A DNA stretch of 64,000 bases from Halomonas sp. BDJS001 (GCF_026104355.1 NZ_CP110535.1:124001-188000), one strand, 5' to 3'. Numbered from the stretch's first letter, positions 38,201-53,206 are shown. Made by a program: numbers and translations. The notes: generated by a model not told the origin, from the sequence alone.

Positions 38201-39331
38201 ACCCTTGAAGGCCAGGCCGTTAACGGCGGCCCGAACCTCAAGAAAGGTGATGTGCTCGACGAGGCGTACCTGGATGAGTTGCCGCGTCAGCAGTGGTTCA
38301 AGCTGCGTCTGCAGGATGAGTCCTACAACGAGTTGCTGGCTCAGGCCGACGAGCAGTTGGAAACCCGTCGCAAAGAGATGGACGAGCGCTTTGAAGACAA
38401 AAAGCGCAAGCTGACCCAGGGCGACGACCTCGCGCCGGGCGTGCTGAAGATCGTCAAGGTCTACATGGCCGTGAAACGTCGCATCCAGCCGGGTGACAAG
38501 ATGGCCGGTCGTCACGGTAACAAAGGTGTTATCTCGGCGATTATGCCCATCGAAGACATGCCGTTTGACGAGAAGGGTGAGCCGGTTGACGTGGTGCTTA
38601 ACCCGCTGGGCGTACCGTCACGTATGAACGTTGGTCAGATCCTTGAGACGCACTTGGGTATGGCGGCACGTGGCTTGGGCGTCAAGATCGAAGCCATGCT
38701 GCGCGATGCACGCGGTCAGCAAGTAGCCGAGATTCGTGACTTCCTGGGCCAGATCTACAATACCCAGGGGACGCGTGTTGAAGATCTCGACTCCCTGAGC
38801 GACGACGAAATCATCGCCCTGGCGAAGAACCTAAAAGGCGGTGTGCCGATGGCAACGCCGGTGTTTGACGGTGCCAAAGAGCACGAAATCAAGCACCTGT
38901 TGAAGCTGGCGGACATTCCCGAGTCGGGTCAGATGGCCCTGTTCGATGGCCGTACCGGTGACGCTTTTGACCGTCCGGTCACCGTTGGCTACATGTACAT
39001 GCTGAAGCTTAACCACTTGGTAGACGACAAGATGCATGCGCGTTCTACCGGTTCTTACTCGCTGGTTACCCAGCAGCCCTTGGGTGGTAAGGCGCAATTC
39101 GGTGGTCAGCGCTTCGGTGAGATGGAAGTGTGGGCGCTGGAAGCTTACGGCGCTGCATACACGCTACAAGAGATGCTCACCGTCAAGTCGGACGACGTCG
39201 AAGGCCGCACCAAGATGTATAAAAACATCGTGGATGGCGACCACACCATGCAGGCAGGCATGCCGGAATCCTTCAACGTACTCGTGAAGGAAATCCGCTC
39301 GCTGGGCATCGATATCGAGTTAGAGAGCTAG
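35255..39331 (+). CDS. rpoB: RNA polymerase beta subunit
   Basis: A 1358-residue subunit forming one pincer of RNA polymerase. The rifampicin-binding cluster [20 protein letters not shown] and [17 protein letters not shown] is present with wild-type residues at the usual resistance positions, so the allele looks sensitive. The C-terminal [21 protein letters not shown] block is intact. Transcribed after the rplL attenuator, followed by rpoC after 10 bases. Confidence 0.98.
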   Translation: MAYSYTEKKRIRKDFGKLPQVMDVPYLLAIQLDSYYDFLQQDRSPDERHEVGLHAAFKSVFPIESFSGNAALEYVSYRFGTPAFDVKECQLRGVTYSAPLRVKVRLIIYDRDSSNKAIKDIKEQEVYMGEIPLMTENGTFVINGTERVIVSQLHRSPGVFFDHDKGKSHSSGKLLYSARVIPYRGSWLDFEFDPKDNVFVRIDRRRKLPASVLMRALGMNTEEILAEFFETSVFHIEKSGFSVELVPSRLRGETATFDIKDGEGNVIVEEGRRITQKHIRQLEKAGLERLDVPMEYLFGKTLAKDQIDSKTGELICPCNTEITPEVLERMAQGGITLVETLYTNDLDCGSFISDTLKLDATNSALEALVEIYRMMRPGEPPTKESAETLFNNLFFSEDRYDLSGVGRMKFNRRLRRDTDTGSGVLDRKDILDVLRELINIRNGFGDVDDIDHLGNRRIRCVGEMAENQFRVGLVRVERAVKERLSMAESEGLMPQDLINAKPVAAAVKEFFGSSQLSQFMDQNNPLSEVTHKRRVSALGPGGLTRERAGFEVRDVHATHYGRLCPIETPEGPNIGLINSLATYSHTNSYGFLETPYRKVVDRQLTDDIVHLSAIEEGDYIIAQASAAVDESNKLSDDLVQVRHRGETTFMRPEQVTLMDVSPRQVVSVAAALIPFLEHDDANRALMGSNMQRQAVPTLRADKPLVGTGMERFVARDSGVCAVANRGGVIDSVDARRVVVRVNEDEIIGGEAGVDIYNLTKYTRSNQNTCMNQRPIVRPGDSVARGDILADGPSVDMGDLALGQNMRIAFMPWNGYNFEDSILLSERVVQEDRFTTIHIQELTCVSRDTKLGSEEITSDIPNVGESALSKLDEAGVVYIGAEVGPGDILVGKVTPKGETQLTPEEKLLRAIFGEKASDVKDTSLRAPTGMKGTVIDVQVFTRDGVEKDSRALSIERTQLDEVRKDLQETYRIAEDATFERLKRTLEGQAVNGGPNLKKGDVLDEAYLDELPRQQWFKLRLQDESYNELLAQADEQLETRRKEMDERFEDKKRKLTQGDDLAPGVLKIVKVYMAVKRRIQPGDKMAGRHGNKGVISAIMPIEDMPFDEKGEPVDVVLNPLGVPSRMNVGQILETHLGMAARGLGVKIEAMLRDARGQQVAEIRDFLGQIYNTQGTRVEDLDSLSDDEIIALAKNLKGGVPMATPVFDGAKEHEIKHLLKLADIPESGQMALFDGRTGDAFDRPVTVGYMYMLKLNHLVDDKMHARSTGSYSLVTQQPLGGKAQFGGQRFGEMEVWALEAYGAAYTLQEMLTVKSDDVEGRTKMYKNIVDGDHTMQAGMPESFNVLVKEIRSLGIDIELES

Positions 39332-39341
39332 GAGCCGTCCC

Positions 39342-43556
<4,215 letters not shown>

Positions 43557-43617
43557 GTCTGGCGCCCAACGCAGTAGGTAGCATGAGTAAGTAAAATGAG
43601 TAGCTGACCTGAAAAAG

Positions 43618-43655
43618 CGTCACCTTGCCGGTAAAACCGCCGGCAAGGCTTGACG
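43618..43655 (+). terminator. Nested inverted repeat ending the rpoBC unit
   Basis: CCTTGCCGG (43623-43631) pairs with CCGGCAAGG (43640-43648), extended by CGTCA / TGACG. No strong T-run follows, but it lies 62 bases after rpoC and its right arm overlaps the -35 box of the next promoter. Confidence 0.6.
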
Positions 43656-43679
43656 AAACCTAGGGTCAGCCTTTAGAAT
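43650..43679 (+). promoter_or_regulatory. Promoter of the str operon (rpsL-rpsG-fusA-tuf)
   Basis: TTGACG (43650-43655), 18-base spacer and TAGAAT (43674-43679), about 90 bases before rpsL. Confidence 0.65.
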
Positions 43680-43770
43680 GCGCAGCCTTTAACAGTGGGG
43701 TGGGTGCGCCCGCATCCACTGCATGTATTTGTTAAAAGGCCAAGGCAACCATTGGAGTCAGCTAAACACC

Positions 43771-44145
43771 ATGGCAACGATTAATCAGCTAGTGCGCAAG
43801 CCGCGCAAGCGCCCCGTCACCAAAAGTGACGTGCCAGCGCTGCAGGCCTGTCCGCAAAAACGCGGCGTATGTACGCGCGTTTACACCACCACCCCGAAGA
43901 AGCCTAACTCGGCCCTGCGTAAGGTCTGCCGTGTGCGCCTGACCAACGGCTTTGAAGTCTCTTCGTACATCGGTGGTGAAGGTCACAACCTTCAAGAACA
44001 CTCTGTCGTTTTGATTCGCGGCGGTCGTGTAAAGGATTTGCCAGGTGTGCGTTATCACACCGTACGTGGCGCCCTTGACACCTCCGGCGTTCAGAATCGT
44101 CGTCAGGGTCGTTCTAAATACGGTACTAAGCGTCCTAAGTCCTAA
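43771..44145 (+). CDS. rpsL: Ribosomal protein S12
   Basis: A 124-residue decoding-site protein. Residues [14 protein letters not shown] include Lys at the position equivalent to E. coli K43, and the GVRYHTVRG loop is unchanged, so the allele looks streptomycin-sensitive. The ATG at 43771 fits the family N-terminus [11 protein letters not shown] 7-bp tandem repeat begins within its last codons. Confidence 0.97.
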   Translation: MATINQLVRKPRKRPVTKSDVPALQACPQKRGVCTRVYTTTPKKPNSALRKVCRVRLTNGFEVSSYIGGEGHNLQEHSVVLIRGGRVKDLPGVRYHTVRGALDTSGVQNRRQGRSKYGTKRPKS

Positions 44146-44163
44146 GTCCTAAGTTTAAGTCCT
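44124..44163 (+). repeat. Heptamer tandem repeat across the rpsL stop codon
   Basis: The unit TCCTAAG is repeated three times in a row at the end of rpsL, followed by TTTAAG and TCC. The first copies encode the last residues and the TAA stop, the others lie in the spacer. Confidence 0.8.
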
Positions 44164-44338
44164 GGGGCTAGGTCGGCTGTACGGCGTCGTCCGTTGATCG
44201 GGCATGCTGAGTAACGATTTTTACGAATTTGACGGTCTGATAAGAGTAAGGTCGGGCAGCGCTTGTGGAGTTTGAGAAGCGTACACAGGTTGCAGGAGTT
44301 CCGGGTTTACCTGAAAGATCCTTAATTGAGGGCTTATC

Positions 44339-44809
44339 ATGCCTAGAAGAAGAGTAGTAGCTAAACGCGAGATTCTGCCGGATCCTAAGTTCGGAAGTGA
44401 GCGTCTGGCGAAGTTCATGAACCACCTGATGGTCAGCGGCAAGAAGTCCATAGCTGAGCGTATCGTCTACGGTGCGTTGGACAAGGTTGCCGAGCGTAGT
44501 AAAGAAGATCCGCTGGAGATCTTCGACAAGGCGCTGGAAGCCATCCAGCCCATGGTCGAAGTGAAGTCGCGCCGTGTAGGTGGTGCGACCTATCAGGTGC
44601 CGGTTGAAGTACGTCCGTCTCGTCGTCAAGCGCTGGCAATGCGCTGGCTGGTAGACGCGGCGCGTCGTCGCGGTGAGAAAACCATGGTGCAGCGTCTGGC
44701 GGGTGAAATGCTGGATGCCGCTGAAGGTAAAGGTTCTGCCGTTAAGAAGCGCGAAGACGTGCATCGTATGGCAGAAGCCAACAAGGCCTTCTCGCACTAC
44801 CGTTTCTAA
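44339..44809 (+). CDS. rpsG: Ribosomal protein S7
   Basis: A 156-residue 30S head assembly protein. It begins [20 protein letters not shown] and has the [27 protein letters not shown] core (quoted in parts of the family). The 193-base gap after rpsL is where S7 binds str mRNA to repress translation in E. coli; similar control is plausible. Its last codons merge into a 15-bp repeat. Confidence 0.96.
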   Translation: MPRRRVVAKREILPDPKFGSERLAKFMNHLMVSGKKSIAERIVYGALDKVAERSKEDPLEIFDKALEAIQPMVEVKSRRVGGATYQVPVEVRPSRRQALAMRWLVDAARRRGEKTMVQRLAGEMLDAAEGKGSAVKKREDVHRMAEANKAFSHYRF

Positions 44810-44858
44810 GATCGGCGTTCCTGAGTACGGCGTTTTTAAGTACGGCTTTATGGTTTTT
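44799..44858 (+). repeat. Degenerate 15-bp tandem repeat starting at the end of rpsG
   Basis: Units ACCGTTTCTAAGATC, GGCGTTCCTGAGTAC, GGCGTTTTTAAGTAC and a weaker fourth follow each other from 44799. The first contains the last codons and stop of rpsG. Confidence 0.75.
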
Positions 44859-45023
44859 ATATGCACGTTGTTCAGCATGGCGAAGTGTTTGCTGAGTCGC
44901 GTCGTTACAACAGATTAGTTGTAATACCTAACCGCTACCCTTGTGGGGTGGCGGCGGTCGCATAAGCCTCGCTTGCATACGCCGCTAAATTAACGAGCAT
45001 CGCCAACAAACGGGAGTTTCACC

Positions 45024-47146
45024 GTGGCACGCAAGACTCCACTAAATCGCTACCGTAATATCGGTATCGTCGCTCACGTTGACGCGGGTAAAACCACGAC
45101 GACCGAGCGTGTACTGTTCTACACCGGCCTCTCCCACAAAGTGGGTGAAGTTCACGACGGTGCTGCGACCATGGACTGGATGGAGCAGGAGCAGGAGCGT
45201 GGTATTACTATCACCTCCGCTGCGACTACCTGTTTCTGGCAGGGCATGAGCAAGCAGTTCCCTGAACACCGTATTAACATTATCGACACGCCAGGGCACG
45301 TTGACTTCACTATCGAAGTTGAGCGTTCGCTGCGTGTACTCGACGGTGCGGTCGTTGTGCTGTGTGGCTCTTCCGGCGTTCAGCCGCAGACTGAAACAGT
45401 ATGGCGCCAGGCCAACAAGTACGAAGTTCCGCGCATGGTTTTCGTCAATAAGATGGATCGTACCGGCGCTGACTTCTTTATGGTTGTCAACCAGTTGAAA
45501 GAGCGTTTGGGTGCCAACGCTGTGCCGATCCAGATTAACTGGGGCACAGAAGAGGACTTCAAGGGCGTTATCGATCTGATTCAGATGAAGGCTATCCTGT
45601 GGGATGAGGAAAGCCTGGGTATGAATTATGAACTCGTGGATATTCCTGCTGAGCTGCAAGATACGGCTGAGAAGTATCGCGAAGAGATGGTCGAAGCCGC
45701 TGCCGAAGGCTCTGACGAGCTGATGGAGAAGTACCTCGAAGGCGGTGAGCTCTCGATTGAAGAGATCAAAGCTGGCTTGCGCGCGCGCACCCTGGCTAAC
45801 GATATCGTTCTGGTGACCTGTGGTTCTGCCTTTAAGAACAAAGGCGTTCAGGCAGTGCTGGATGGCGTTATCGAATACATGCCTTCGCCGACGGAAGTTA
45901 AAGCGATTGAAGGTGAGCTCGACGATAAAGACGGTACCGTCGATACCCGTGAAGCTGACGACAGCGCACCCTTTGCGGCCTTGGCGTTTAAAATCGCCAC
46001 TGACCCCTTCGTTGGTACATTGACCTTTATCCGCGTCTACTCGGGCGTTCTAAAATCTGGTGACGGTGTGTACAACTCCGTTAAGCAGAAGAAAGAGCGT
46101 GTTGGTCGTATCGTTCAGATGCACGCCAACTCCCGTGAAGAGATCAAAGAAGTACTGGCGGGCGACATCGCCGCTTGTATCGGTCTGAAAGACGTGACTA
46201 CCGGTGATACCCTGTGCGACATCGATAACAAGATTGTTCTCGAGCGTATGGAGTTCCCGGATCCGGTTATCTCGGTTGCCGTAGAGCCTAAATCTAAGGC
46301 TGACCAAGAGAAAATGGGTGTTGCCCTGGGCAAGCTTGCTCAAGAAGACCCCTCTTTCCAGGTCAAAACCGACGAAGAAACCGGCCAGACGATTATTTCT
46401 GGTATGGGTGAGCTCCACCTGGATATCCTCGTTGACCGTATGCGTCGCGAGTTTAAGGTTGAAGCCAATATCGGTAAGCCGCAGGTTGCCTACCGTGAAA
46501 CCATTCGCGGCAGCATTGAGCAAGAAGGCAAGTTCGTACGTCAGTCCGGTGGCCGTGGTCAGTATGGTCACGTTTGGCTGCGTATCGAGCCGCTGACAGC
46601 AGAAGAGAAGGGTGAAGGCGAAGAAGAACTGTTCTTCAAGTTCAACTCAGAAATCGTGGGTGGCACGGTTCCCAAGGAATACGTACCTGCGGTTGAAAAG
46701 GGTGCTTTTGAGCAGCTCAAAACGGTGTCATCGCGGGTTACCCGATGATCGACGTTAAAGTAACGCTGTTTGATGGCTCCTTCCATGACGTGGACTCTAA
46801 CGAGACTGCGTTTAAGATTGCTTCTTCTATGGCAGTAAAAGAAGGTGCCAGGAAGGCCAAGGCCGTGCTGCTGGAGCCGGTGATGAAGGTCGAAATCGTG
46901 ACCCCCGAAGAGTTTATGGGTGACGTCATGGGTGACCTGAGCCGTCGTCGCGGCCTGGTGCAGGGTATGGATGACTCCTCTTCTGGTAAAGTCATCCGTG
47001 CGACGGTGCCATTGGGTGAGATGTTCGGTTATGCAACCGATCTGCGCTCACAAACCCAGGGCCGTGCGAGCTACTCTATGGAGTTCTCGAAGTACGACGA
47101 GGCGCCCTCCAGCGTCGTTGAAGCCGTCATCAATCAAAACGGTTAA
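45024..47146 (+). pseudogene. fusA: Elongation factor G, broken by a one-base deletion (probable sequence error)
   Basis: The frame from 45024 gives normal EF-G with G1 [34 protein letters not shown] and NKMDRTGAD, up to EKGAFEQLK. There CTCAAAACGGTG should read CTCAAAAACGGTG ([11 protein letters not shown]); one A is missing in the run at 46719-46722, and the frame stops at 46748. The remaining domain IV-V part ([20 protein letters not shown] onward) is intact in the next frame from 46745 to 47146. With the base restored it is a normal full-length EF-G of about 707 residues. As EF-G is essential and this is the str-operon copy, a sequence error is the likely cause. Confidence 0.94.
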
Positions 47147-47175
47147 CCGTTAGCTAACGTAAAGAGGTTATAGCA

Positions 47176-48369
47176 GTGGCTAAGGAAAAATTTGAACGTT
47201 CCAAACCGCACGTCAACGTCGGCACCATTGGTCACGTCGACCACGGTAAAACGACTCTGACGGCGGCCCTGACCCGCGTGTCTGCTGAGGTTTTCGGCGG
47301 CGACTGGCGTGAGTTTGATACCATCGATAACGCTCCTGAAGAGCGTGAGCGCGGTATCACCATCGCTACTTCCCACGTGGAGTATCAGTCTGAAGAGCGT
47401 CACTACGCTCACGTTGACTGCCCGGGGCACGCTGACTACGTCAAGAACATGATCACCGGTGCTGCGCAGATGGACGGCGCAATCCTGGTGTGTTCTGCCG
47501 CTGACGGCCCGATGCCGCAAACGCGCGAGCACATCTTGCTGTCTCGTCAGGTTGGCGTACCGTACATCGTTGTGTTCCTGAACAAAGCGGACATGGTCGA
47601 TGACGAAGAGCTGCTCGAGCTGGTTGAGATGGAAGTTCGTGAGCTTCTCGACCAGTACGACTTCCCGGGTGACGACACGCCGATCATCACTGGTTCAGCG
47701 CTGATGGCTCTGAATGGTGAAGATGATAAAGGCATGGGAACCACCGCCGTTGCCAATCTGATCAAAGCGCTGGATGAGTACATCCCTGAGCCGGAGCGTG
47801 CTATTGACCAGCCGTTCCTGATGCCGATCGAGGACGTATTCTCTATCTCTGGTCGCGGTACTGTTGTTACCGGTCGTGTAGAGCGCGGTATCGTTAAAGC
47901 GGGCGAAGAAGTGGAAATCGTGGGTATCCGCGACACCACCAAGACGACCGTAACTGGCGTTGAAATGTTCCGTAAACTGCTTGACGAAGGTCGTGCAGGC
48001 GAGAACGTTGGTGCCCTGCTGCGTGGTACTAAGCGTGATGACGTTGAGCGTGGTCAGGTTCTGGCGAAAACCGGTACCATTACTCCGCACACCGTTTTCG
48101 AATCAGAAGTCTACATCCTGTCCAAAGAAGAGGGTGGTCGTCACACGCCTTTCTTCAAGGGCTACCGTCCGCAGTTCTACTTCCGTACCACTGACGTAAC
48201 CGGTACCTGTGAGCTGCCGGAAGGCGTTGAAATGGTCATGCCGGGTGACAACGTACAAATGGTTGTTACCTTGATCGCTCCGATCGCAATGGACGAAGGT
48301 TTGCGCTTCGCCATTCGTGAAGGCGGCCGTACTGTTGGTGCTGGCGTTGTAGCCAAGATCATCAAGTAA
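47176..48369 (+). CDS. tuf: Elongation factor Tu
   Basis: A 397-residue GTPase that delivers aminoacyl-tRNA. [21 protein letters not shown] and NKADMVDD are intact. It is the tufA position (end of the str operon); the usual second copy, tufB, is not at its tRNA locus in this window. A terminator follows. Confidence 0.98.
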   Translation: MAKEKFERSKPHVNVGTIGHVDHGKTTLTAALTRVSAEVFGGDWREFDTIDNAPEERERGITIATSHVEYQSEERHYAHVDCPGHADYVKNMITGAAQMDGAILVCSAADGPMPQTREHILLSRQVGVPYIVVFLNKADMVDDEELLELVEMEVRELLDQYDFPGDDTPIITGSALMALNGEDDKGMGTTAVANLIKALDEYIPEPERAIDQPFLMPIEDVFSISGRGTVVTGRVERGIVKAGEEVEIVGIRDTTKTTVTGVEMFRKLLDEGRAGENVGALLRGTKRDDVERGQVLAKTGTITPHTVFESEVYILSKEEGGRHTPFFKGYRPQFYFRTTDVTGTCELPEGVEMVMPGDNVQMVVTLIAPIAMDEGLRFAIREGGRTVGAGVVAKIIK

Positions 48370-48390
48370 GGTGCATGCTTGAATGAAGAA

Positions 48391-48414
48391 GGGGGCTCTG
48401 ATGAGCCCCCTTTT
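48391..48414 (+). terminator. Rho-independent terminator after tuf
   Basis: Stem GGGGGCTC / GAGCCCCC with TGAT loop and TTTT, 21 bases after the tuf stop. Confidence 0.93.
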
Positions 48415-48435
48415 CTGCGCACCAACAGCAAATGT

Positions 48436-48464
48436 TTGACATGGGCTTTTGGCGTGCCTATAAT
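48436..48464 (+). promoter_or_regulatory. Consensus sigma-70 promoter of the S10 operon
   Basis: TTGACA (48436-48441), 17-base spacer, TATAAT (48459-48464): a perfect consensus promoter. The leader to rpsJ is only about 60 bases, much shorter than the L4-regulated S10 leader of E. coli. Confidence 0.92.
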
Positions 48465-48528
48465 GCGCATCCTTTGAATGCGTGGGTAGACGGCTCGCGC
48501 CGTCGACATCCATTGGAGTTTAGGGCAA

Positions 48529-48840
48529 ATGCAGAACCAAAAGATTCGCATTCGGTTGAAAGCTTTCGACCATCGCCTGATCGATCAGTCTACAGCGGAG
48601 ATTGTTGAAACCGCTAAGCGTACTGGTGCTCAGGTTCGTGGTCCGATTCCGCTGCCGACCAATCGCGAGCGTTACACCATTCTGATCTCGCCGCACGTCA
48701 ACAAAGATGCGCGTGACCAGTATGAGATTCGTACGCACAAGCGTGTGCTCGACATCGTTGAGCCGACCGAAAAAACTGTTGATGCTTTGATGAAGCTTGA
48801 TCTCGCCGCAGGCGTAGACGTGCAAATCAAACTCAACTAA
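48529..48840 (+). CDS. rpsJ: Ribosomal protein S10 (NusE)
   Basis: A 103-residue 30S protein that also joins NusB in antitermination. Motifs [16 protein letters not shown] and GPIPLPT are intact. First gene of the S10 operon; followed by an unusually long 161-base spacer. Confidence 0.97.
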   Translation: MQNQKIRIRLKAFDHRLIDQSTAEIVETAKRTGAQVRGPIPLPTNRERYTILISPHVNKDARDQYEIRTHKRVLDIVEPTEKTVDALMKLDLAAGVDVQIKLN

Positions 48841-48893
48841 TTACACTAGTCACTTTGCGGCCCAGCGTTCATCGCTCTTCGTAAAGAGTTAGC

Positions 48894-48938
48894 ATGAGCA
48901 GCAGCCGCCGCGCCGTGAGGCGCCATACAATGTGCTAG
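48894..48938 (+). CDS. Possible arginine-rich leader peptide between rpsJ and rplC
   Basis: A 14-codon open frame, MSSSRRAVRRHTMC, starts with ATG 6 bases after AAGAG and ends at TAG inside CTAGTG, which can pair with CACTAG just after rpsJ. It could be a regulatory upstream peptide for rplC-rplD expression, or chance. Confidence 0.25.
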   Translation: MSSSRRAVRRHTMC

Positions 48939-49001
48939 TGGAATGCTCTGGAAAGGGCAGCCATAGCGGGTGATAGCCCCGTACACTATAGGAGACTGAG
49001 T

Positions 49002-49640
49002 ATGACTATCGGTTTAGTCGGTAAAAAGGCCGGGATGACCCGTGTCTTTACCGAAGACGGCGCGTCTGTGCCCGTAACCGTTATTGAAGTTGATCCTAAT
49101 CGTGTTACACGCGTTAAATCTGTCGAGTCTGACGGTTACGCAGCGATTCAGGTCACATCTGGCTCTCGCAAAGCTAAGCACCTCACAAAAGCGCAGGCTG
49201 GTCAGTTTGCCAAGGCGGGTGTTGAAGCTGGTCGTGCACTGATGGAGTTTCGTCTTGCAGAAGGCGAAGAGATTCCTGAAGTGGGCGGCGAAATCACCGT
49301 ATCCCTCTTCGAAGCTGGTCAAATGGTTGACGTGACTGGCACCTCTAAGGGTAAAGGCTTCCAGGGTGCTGTTAAGCGCTGGAACTTCCGTACCCAAGAT
49401 ATGACTCACGGTAACTCTCTGTCGCATCGCGCGCCGGGTTCTATCGGCATGTGTCAAACACCGGGTCGCGTTTTCAAAGGCAAAAAGATGGCCGGTCAAA
49501 TGGGTAACGCCCGTTGCACCGTGCAGAGCCTTGAGATCGTCCGTGTCGACGCCGAGCGTAACCTGCTGCTGATTAAAGGCGCCGTACCGGGTGCTCCCGG
49601 TAGTGACGTTATCGTTCGCAGCGCCGTGAAAGCAGGCTGA
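49002..49640 (+). CDS. rplC: Ribosomal protein L3
   Basis: A 212-residue 23S rRNA-binding assembly initiator. The [13 protein letters not shown] and [32 protein letters not shown] region, with the Gln methylation neighbourhood, is intact. Preceded by AGGAGA. Confidence 0.97.
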   Translation: MTIGLVGKKAGMTRVFTEDGASVPVTVIEVDPNRVTRVKSVESDGYAAIQVTSGSRKAKHLTKAQAGQFAKAGVEAGRALMEFRLAEGEEIPEVGGEITVSLFEAGQMVDVTGTSKGKGFQGAVKRWNFRTQDMTHGNSLSHRAPGSIGMCQTPGRVFKGKKMAGQMGNARCTVQSLEIVRVDAERNLLLIKGAVPGAPGSDVIVRSAVKAG

Positions 49641-49655
49641 AGGGGATAATTACCA

Positions 49656-50261
49656 ATGAATCTGAATCTTGCTGCAGGCGCGGGTACCGTTGAAGTAGCC
49701 GACGCCACTTTTGGCAAAGAATTCAACGAAGCGCTCGTTCACCAGGTTGTCACTGCCTATTTGGCGGCTGGTCGTCAGGGAACCCGCGCACAAAAGAGTC
49801 GTTCCGACGTTCGTGGTGGTGGTAAAAAGCCGTGGCGTCAGAAAGGCACCGGTCGTGCACGTGCCGGTACCATCCGCTCTCCGCTATGGCGTAGCGGCGG
49901 CGTAACCTTCGCGGCGCGTCCGCAAGACTACACCCAGAAGGTTAACCGCAAGATGTACCGTGCAGCGATGCGCTCCATCTTGTCAGAGCTGGTACGTCAA
50001 GAGCGTTTGGTCGCGATTGAAGAGTTCGTCGTCGATGCGCCTAAGACCAAGCAGGTAGCTGCCAAGCTAAAAGAGCTCAACCTTGAGAAAGTGTTGATCG
50101 TCACTGAAGAAGTTGACGAAAAGCTCTATTTGGCCGCACGCAACCTTCCCCACGTTGACGTGGTGGATGTCGCGGCAGCTGACCCGGTAAGTCTGGTCGC
50201 CTTTGATAAGGTGCTGATTACCGTCTCCGCCCTGCGTAAATTCGAGGAGAAGCTGGCATGA
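49656..50261 (+). CDS. rplD: Ribosomal protein L4
   Basis: A 201-residue exit-tunnel protein; the extended loop region [20 protein letters not shown] is present. In E. coli L4 represses the S10 operon; the short leader here argues against the same mechanism. Overlaps rplW by four bases. Confidence 0.96.
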   Translation: MNLNLAAGAGTVEVADATFGKEFNEALVHQVVTAYLAAGRQGTRAQKSRSDVRGGGKKPWRQKGTGRARAGTIRSPLWRSGGVTFAARPQDYTQKVNRKMYRAAMRSILSELVRQERLVAIEEFVVDAPKTKQVAAKLKELNLEKVLIVTEEVDEKLYLAARNLPHVDVVDVAAADPVSLVAFDKVLITVSALRKFEEKLA

Positions 50262-50554
50262 ACCAGGAACGCGTATTTAAGGTTCTGCTTGGGCCGCACG
50301 TGACCGAAAAGGCCGCAATGGCAGCCGAGCGCAACCAGTACGTTTTCAAGGTGGCATCTGATGCTACCAAGCCCGAGATCAAGAAAGCCGTTGAAGCACT
50401 TTTCGGCAAGAAGGTCGGCAGTGTTCAGGTACTGAACATGAAGGGTAAAACGAAGCGTACTGCGAACGGCGTTGGCCTGCGTAAGGGTTACCGCAAAGCG
50501 TATGTGACCCTGGCTGCGGGTGAAACGCTCGAAGACTTCTCTGGCGCCGAATAA
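50258..50554 (+). CDS. rplW: Ribosomal protein L23
   Basis: A 98-residue tunnel-exit protein that docks trigger factor and SRP. Begins [20 protein letters not shown] and has the [14 protein letters not shown] segment. ATGA overlap with rplD. Confidence 0.96.
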   Translation: MNQERVFKVLLGPHVTEKAAMAAERNQYVFKVASDATKPEIKKAVEALFGKKVGSVQVLNMKGKTKRTANGVGLRKGYRKAYVTLAAGETLEDFSGAE

Positions 50555-50571
50555 GGGCAGGAGTACGGATA

Positions 50572-51402
50572 ATGGCAATCGTCAAGACCAAACCCACTTC
50601 CGCCGGTCGTCGCCACGTCGTCAAGATCGTTGGTGAGGAACTGTTTAAAGGCCGTGCCTATGCACCGCTGTTAGAAAAACAGTCCAAGTCCGGCGGCCGT
50701 AACAACTACGGTCGTATCACCACCCGCCACGTGGGCGGTGGTCATCGTCACCACTATCGGTTGATCGATTTCAAACGCACCAAGGATGGCATTCCTGCCA
50801 CCGTTGAGCGTCTTGAGCACGATCCCAACCGCAGTGCGCACATTGCGCTGCTGAAGTATGCCGATGGTGAGCGTCGTTACATCATTGCACCGAAAGGTGT
50901 CAGCGCGGGTGACGTGCTGGAATCTGGTGTAAACGCGTCAATCAAGAAAGGCAATGCCTTGCCGCTGCGTAACGTCCCGTTGGGTTCTACGGTGCACTGC
51001 ATCGAACTCAAGCCGGGTAAAGGTGCGCAGATTGCTCGCAGTGCCGGTACAAGCGCCCAGTTGGTTGCTCGTGAAGGTAACTATGCCACCCTGCGTCTTC
51101 GCTCTGGCGAAATGCGTAAAGTGTTGGCCGAGTGCCGCGCGACCTTGGGTGAAGTGAGCAACTCTGAGCACAGCCTGCGTCAACTTGGCAAGGCCGGTGC
51201 GAAGCGCTGGAGAGGTGTGCGTCCGACTGTTCGCGGTGTCGCGATGAACCCAGTCGATCACCCGCACGGTGGTGGCGAAGGCCGCACCAGTGGTGGTCGT
51301 CACCCGGTATCCCCATGGGGTGTGCCGACTAAGGGTCATAAGACGCGTAAGAACAAGCGCACCGACAAGCTGATCATTCGTCGTCGTAATAAGACGCGTT
51401 GA
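50572..51402 (+). CDS. rplB: Ribosomal protein L2
   Basis: A 276-residue peptidyl-transferase-region protein. The C-terminal [17 protein letters not shown] loop with the functional His is intact. Confidence 0.97.
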   Translation: MAIVKTKPTSAGRRHVVKIVGEELFKGRAYAPLLEKQSKSGGRNNYGRITTRHVGGGHRHHYRLIDFKRTKDGIPATVERLEHDPNRSAHIALLKYADGERRYIIAPKGVSAGDVLESGVNASIKKGNALPLRNVPLGSTVHCIELKPGKGAQIARSAGTSAQLVAREGNYATLRLRSGEMRKVLAECRATLGEVSNSEHSLRQLGKAGAKRWRGVRPTVRGVAMNPVDHPHGGGEGRTSGGRHPVSPWGVPTKGHKTRKNKRTDKLIIRRRNKTR

Positions 51403-51435
51403 TCTAAATTGCCAAGACATTAAGAGGTAACGGCT

Positions 51436-51711
51436 GTGCCACGTTCACTAAAGAAAGGTCCCTTCATTGACCTTCATCTTTTGAAGAAGGTAGAGGCTGC
51501 AGTGGAGAAGAACGATCGCAAACCGATCAAGACTTGGTCGCGTCGTTCTATGATCCTGCCCAATATGGTAGGCCTCACTATCGCGGTCCATAATGGTCGC
51601 CAACACGTCCCGGTGCACGTATCCGAGGAAATGGTTGGCCACAAATTGGGCGAATTCGCTGCTACTCGCACTTATCGCGGGCATGCGGCGGATAAGAAAG
51701 CCAAACGGTAA
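51436..51711 (+). CDS. rpsS: Ribosomal protein S19
   Basis: A 91-residue 30S head protein ([18 protein letters not shown] ... [20 protein letters not shown]). Starts with GTG after AAGAGGTAA. Confidence 0.96.
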   Translation: MPRSLKKGPFIDLHLLKKVEAAVEKNDRKPIKTWSRRSMILPNMVGLTIAVHNGRQHVPVHVSEEMVGHKLGEFAATRTYRGHAADKKAKR

Positions 51712-51729
51712 GCCAGAGAGGATTGAGAG

Positions 51730-52062
51730 ATGGAAGTCACAGCTAAGCTGCTTGGCGCTCGTTTATCCGCCCAGAAGGCCCGTTTGGTGGCTGACCAGGT
51801 GCGCGGTAAACCTGTCGCCGAGGCACTCGACCTGCTGACCTTCTCACCGAAGAAGGCTGCCAAGCTGGTTAAGAAGGTGCTGCAATCCGCGATTGCAAAC
51901 GCGGAAGAAAATAACGGCATGGATATTGACGAGCTGCGTGTCTCGACCATCTGCGTCGATGAGGGCATGACGCTCAAGCGTATCAAGCCGCGTGCCAAGG
52001 GGCGTGCGGATCGTATCTTGAAGCGCACGTGCCACATCACCGTCAAGGTAGCCGAGAAGTAG
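51730..52062 (+). CDS. rplV: Ribosomal protein L22
   Basis: A 110-residue tunnel-lining protein: [21 protein letters not shown] at the front and the [16 protein letters not shown] beta-hairpin region near the end. Confidence 0.96.
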   Translation: MEVTAKLLGARLSAQKARLVADQVRGKPVAEALDLLTFSPKKAAKLVKKVLQSAIANAEENNGMDIDELRVSTICVDEGMTLKRIKPRAKGRADRILKRTCHITVKVAEK

Positions 52063-52072
52063 GAGTCGACCG

Positions 52073-52777
52073 ATGGGTCAGAAAGTCAATCCAACAGGCA
52101 TTCGACTGGGCATCGTCAAAGACCATGCTTCTGTCTGGTATGCTGAGCGCGGCGCTTACGCCGATAAGCTCAATAACGATCTCGAAGTGCGTAGCTTCCT
52201 GGAAGAGCGTCTCAAAAGCGCCTCTGTTAGCCGCATCCACATCGAGCGTCCGGCGAACAATGCCCGCATCACCATTCACACTGCCCGTCCGGGTATCGTG
52301 ATCGGTAAGAAAGGTGAAGATGTCGACCGTCTGCGTCGCGATCTCACCCAGATGATGGGCGTTCCCGTGCATGTGAACATCGAAGAAGTTCGCAAGCCGG
52401 AGCTGGATGCCAAGCTAGTCGCTGCTAACGTAGCGGGTCAGCTTGAGCGTCGCGTCATGTTCCGTCGTGCGATGAAGCGCGCGGTACAGAACGCAATGCG
52501 TCTTGGCGCTGGTGGCATCAAGATTCAGCTGTCAGGTCGTCTTGGTGGCGCTGAAATCGCACGTACCGAATGGTACCGCGAGGGTCGCGTTCCGCTGCAC
52601 ACACTGCGTGCGGATATCGACTACGCCACTTACGAAGCTCACACCACCTATGGCGTTATCGGCGTCAAAGTGTGGATCTTCAAGGGTGAAATCCTCGGCG
52701 GTATCGAGGAAGTACGTGCCAAGGCTAAGCAACAGCAGCCTGCCGGCAACGCGCCCAAGAAGAAAGGTTCCAGGTAA
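52073..52777 (+). CDS. rpsC: Ribosomal protein S3
   Basis: A 234-residue mRNA-entry protein with KH domain motif [14 protein letters not shown] 21-base stretch near its start (52104-52124) is identical to part of the L10 leader. Overlapping small spacing with rplV and rplP. Confidence 0.97.
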   Translation: MGQKVNPTGIRLGIVKDHASVWYAERGAYADKLNNDLEVRSFLEERLKSASVSRIHIERPANNARITIHTARPGIVIGKKGEDVDRLRRDLTQMMGVPVHVNIEEVRKPELDAKLVAANVAGQLERRVMFRRAMKRAVQNAMRLGAGGIKIQLSGRLGGAEIARTEWYREGRVPLHTLRADIDYATYEAHTTYGVIGVKVWIFKGEILGGIEEVRAKAKQQQPAGNAPKKKGSR

Positions 52778-52792
52778 GGGGAGAGCGAGTCG

Positions 52793-53206
52793 ATGTTACA
52801 GCCCAAGCGTATGAAATTCCGCAAGATGATGAAAGGCCGCAACCGTGGCCTGGCGCATCGCGGAAGCAAGATCAGCTTCGGGGAATACGGCCTTAAAGCT
52901 ACTGGTCGCGGCCGCATCACTGCGCGTCAGATCGAAGCAGGCCGTCGTGCGATCACACGTCACGTAAAACGTGGCGGTAAAATCTGGATCCGCGTCTTCC
53001 CTGATAAGCCGATCTCCAAGAAGCCGCTCGAAGTTCGTATGGGTAAAGGTAAAGGTTCTGTTGAGTACTGGGTTGCCCAGATCCAACCGGGTCGGGTCCT
53101 GTATGAAATTGAAGGCGTGTCGGAAGAGCTCGCACGTGAAGCGTTTGAGCTTGCCGCACAGAAAATGCCCTTATCCACCACCTTTGCGAAACGGACGGTG
53201 ATGTGA
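52793..53206 (+). CDS. rplP: Ribosomal protein L16
   Basis: A 137-residue A-site protein: [19 protein letters not shown] and [19 protein letters not shown] motifs. Its TGA overlaps the rpmC ATG by one base. Confidence 0.97.
   Translation: MLQPKRMKFRKMMKGRNRGLAHRGSKISFGEYGLKATGRGRITARQIEAGRRAITRHVKRGGKIWIRVFPDKPISKKPLEVRMGKGKGSVEYWVAQIQPGRVLYEIEGVSEELAREAFELAAQKMPLSTTFAKRTVM

Noticed and set aside
43860-43920. Possible streptomycin-resistance change in rpsL
   Set aside because: The key Lys in TPKKPNS is unchanged.
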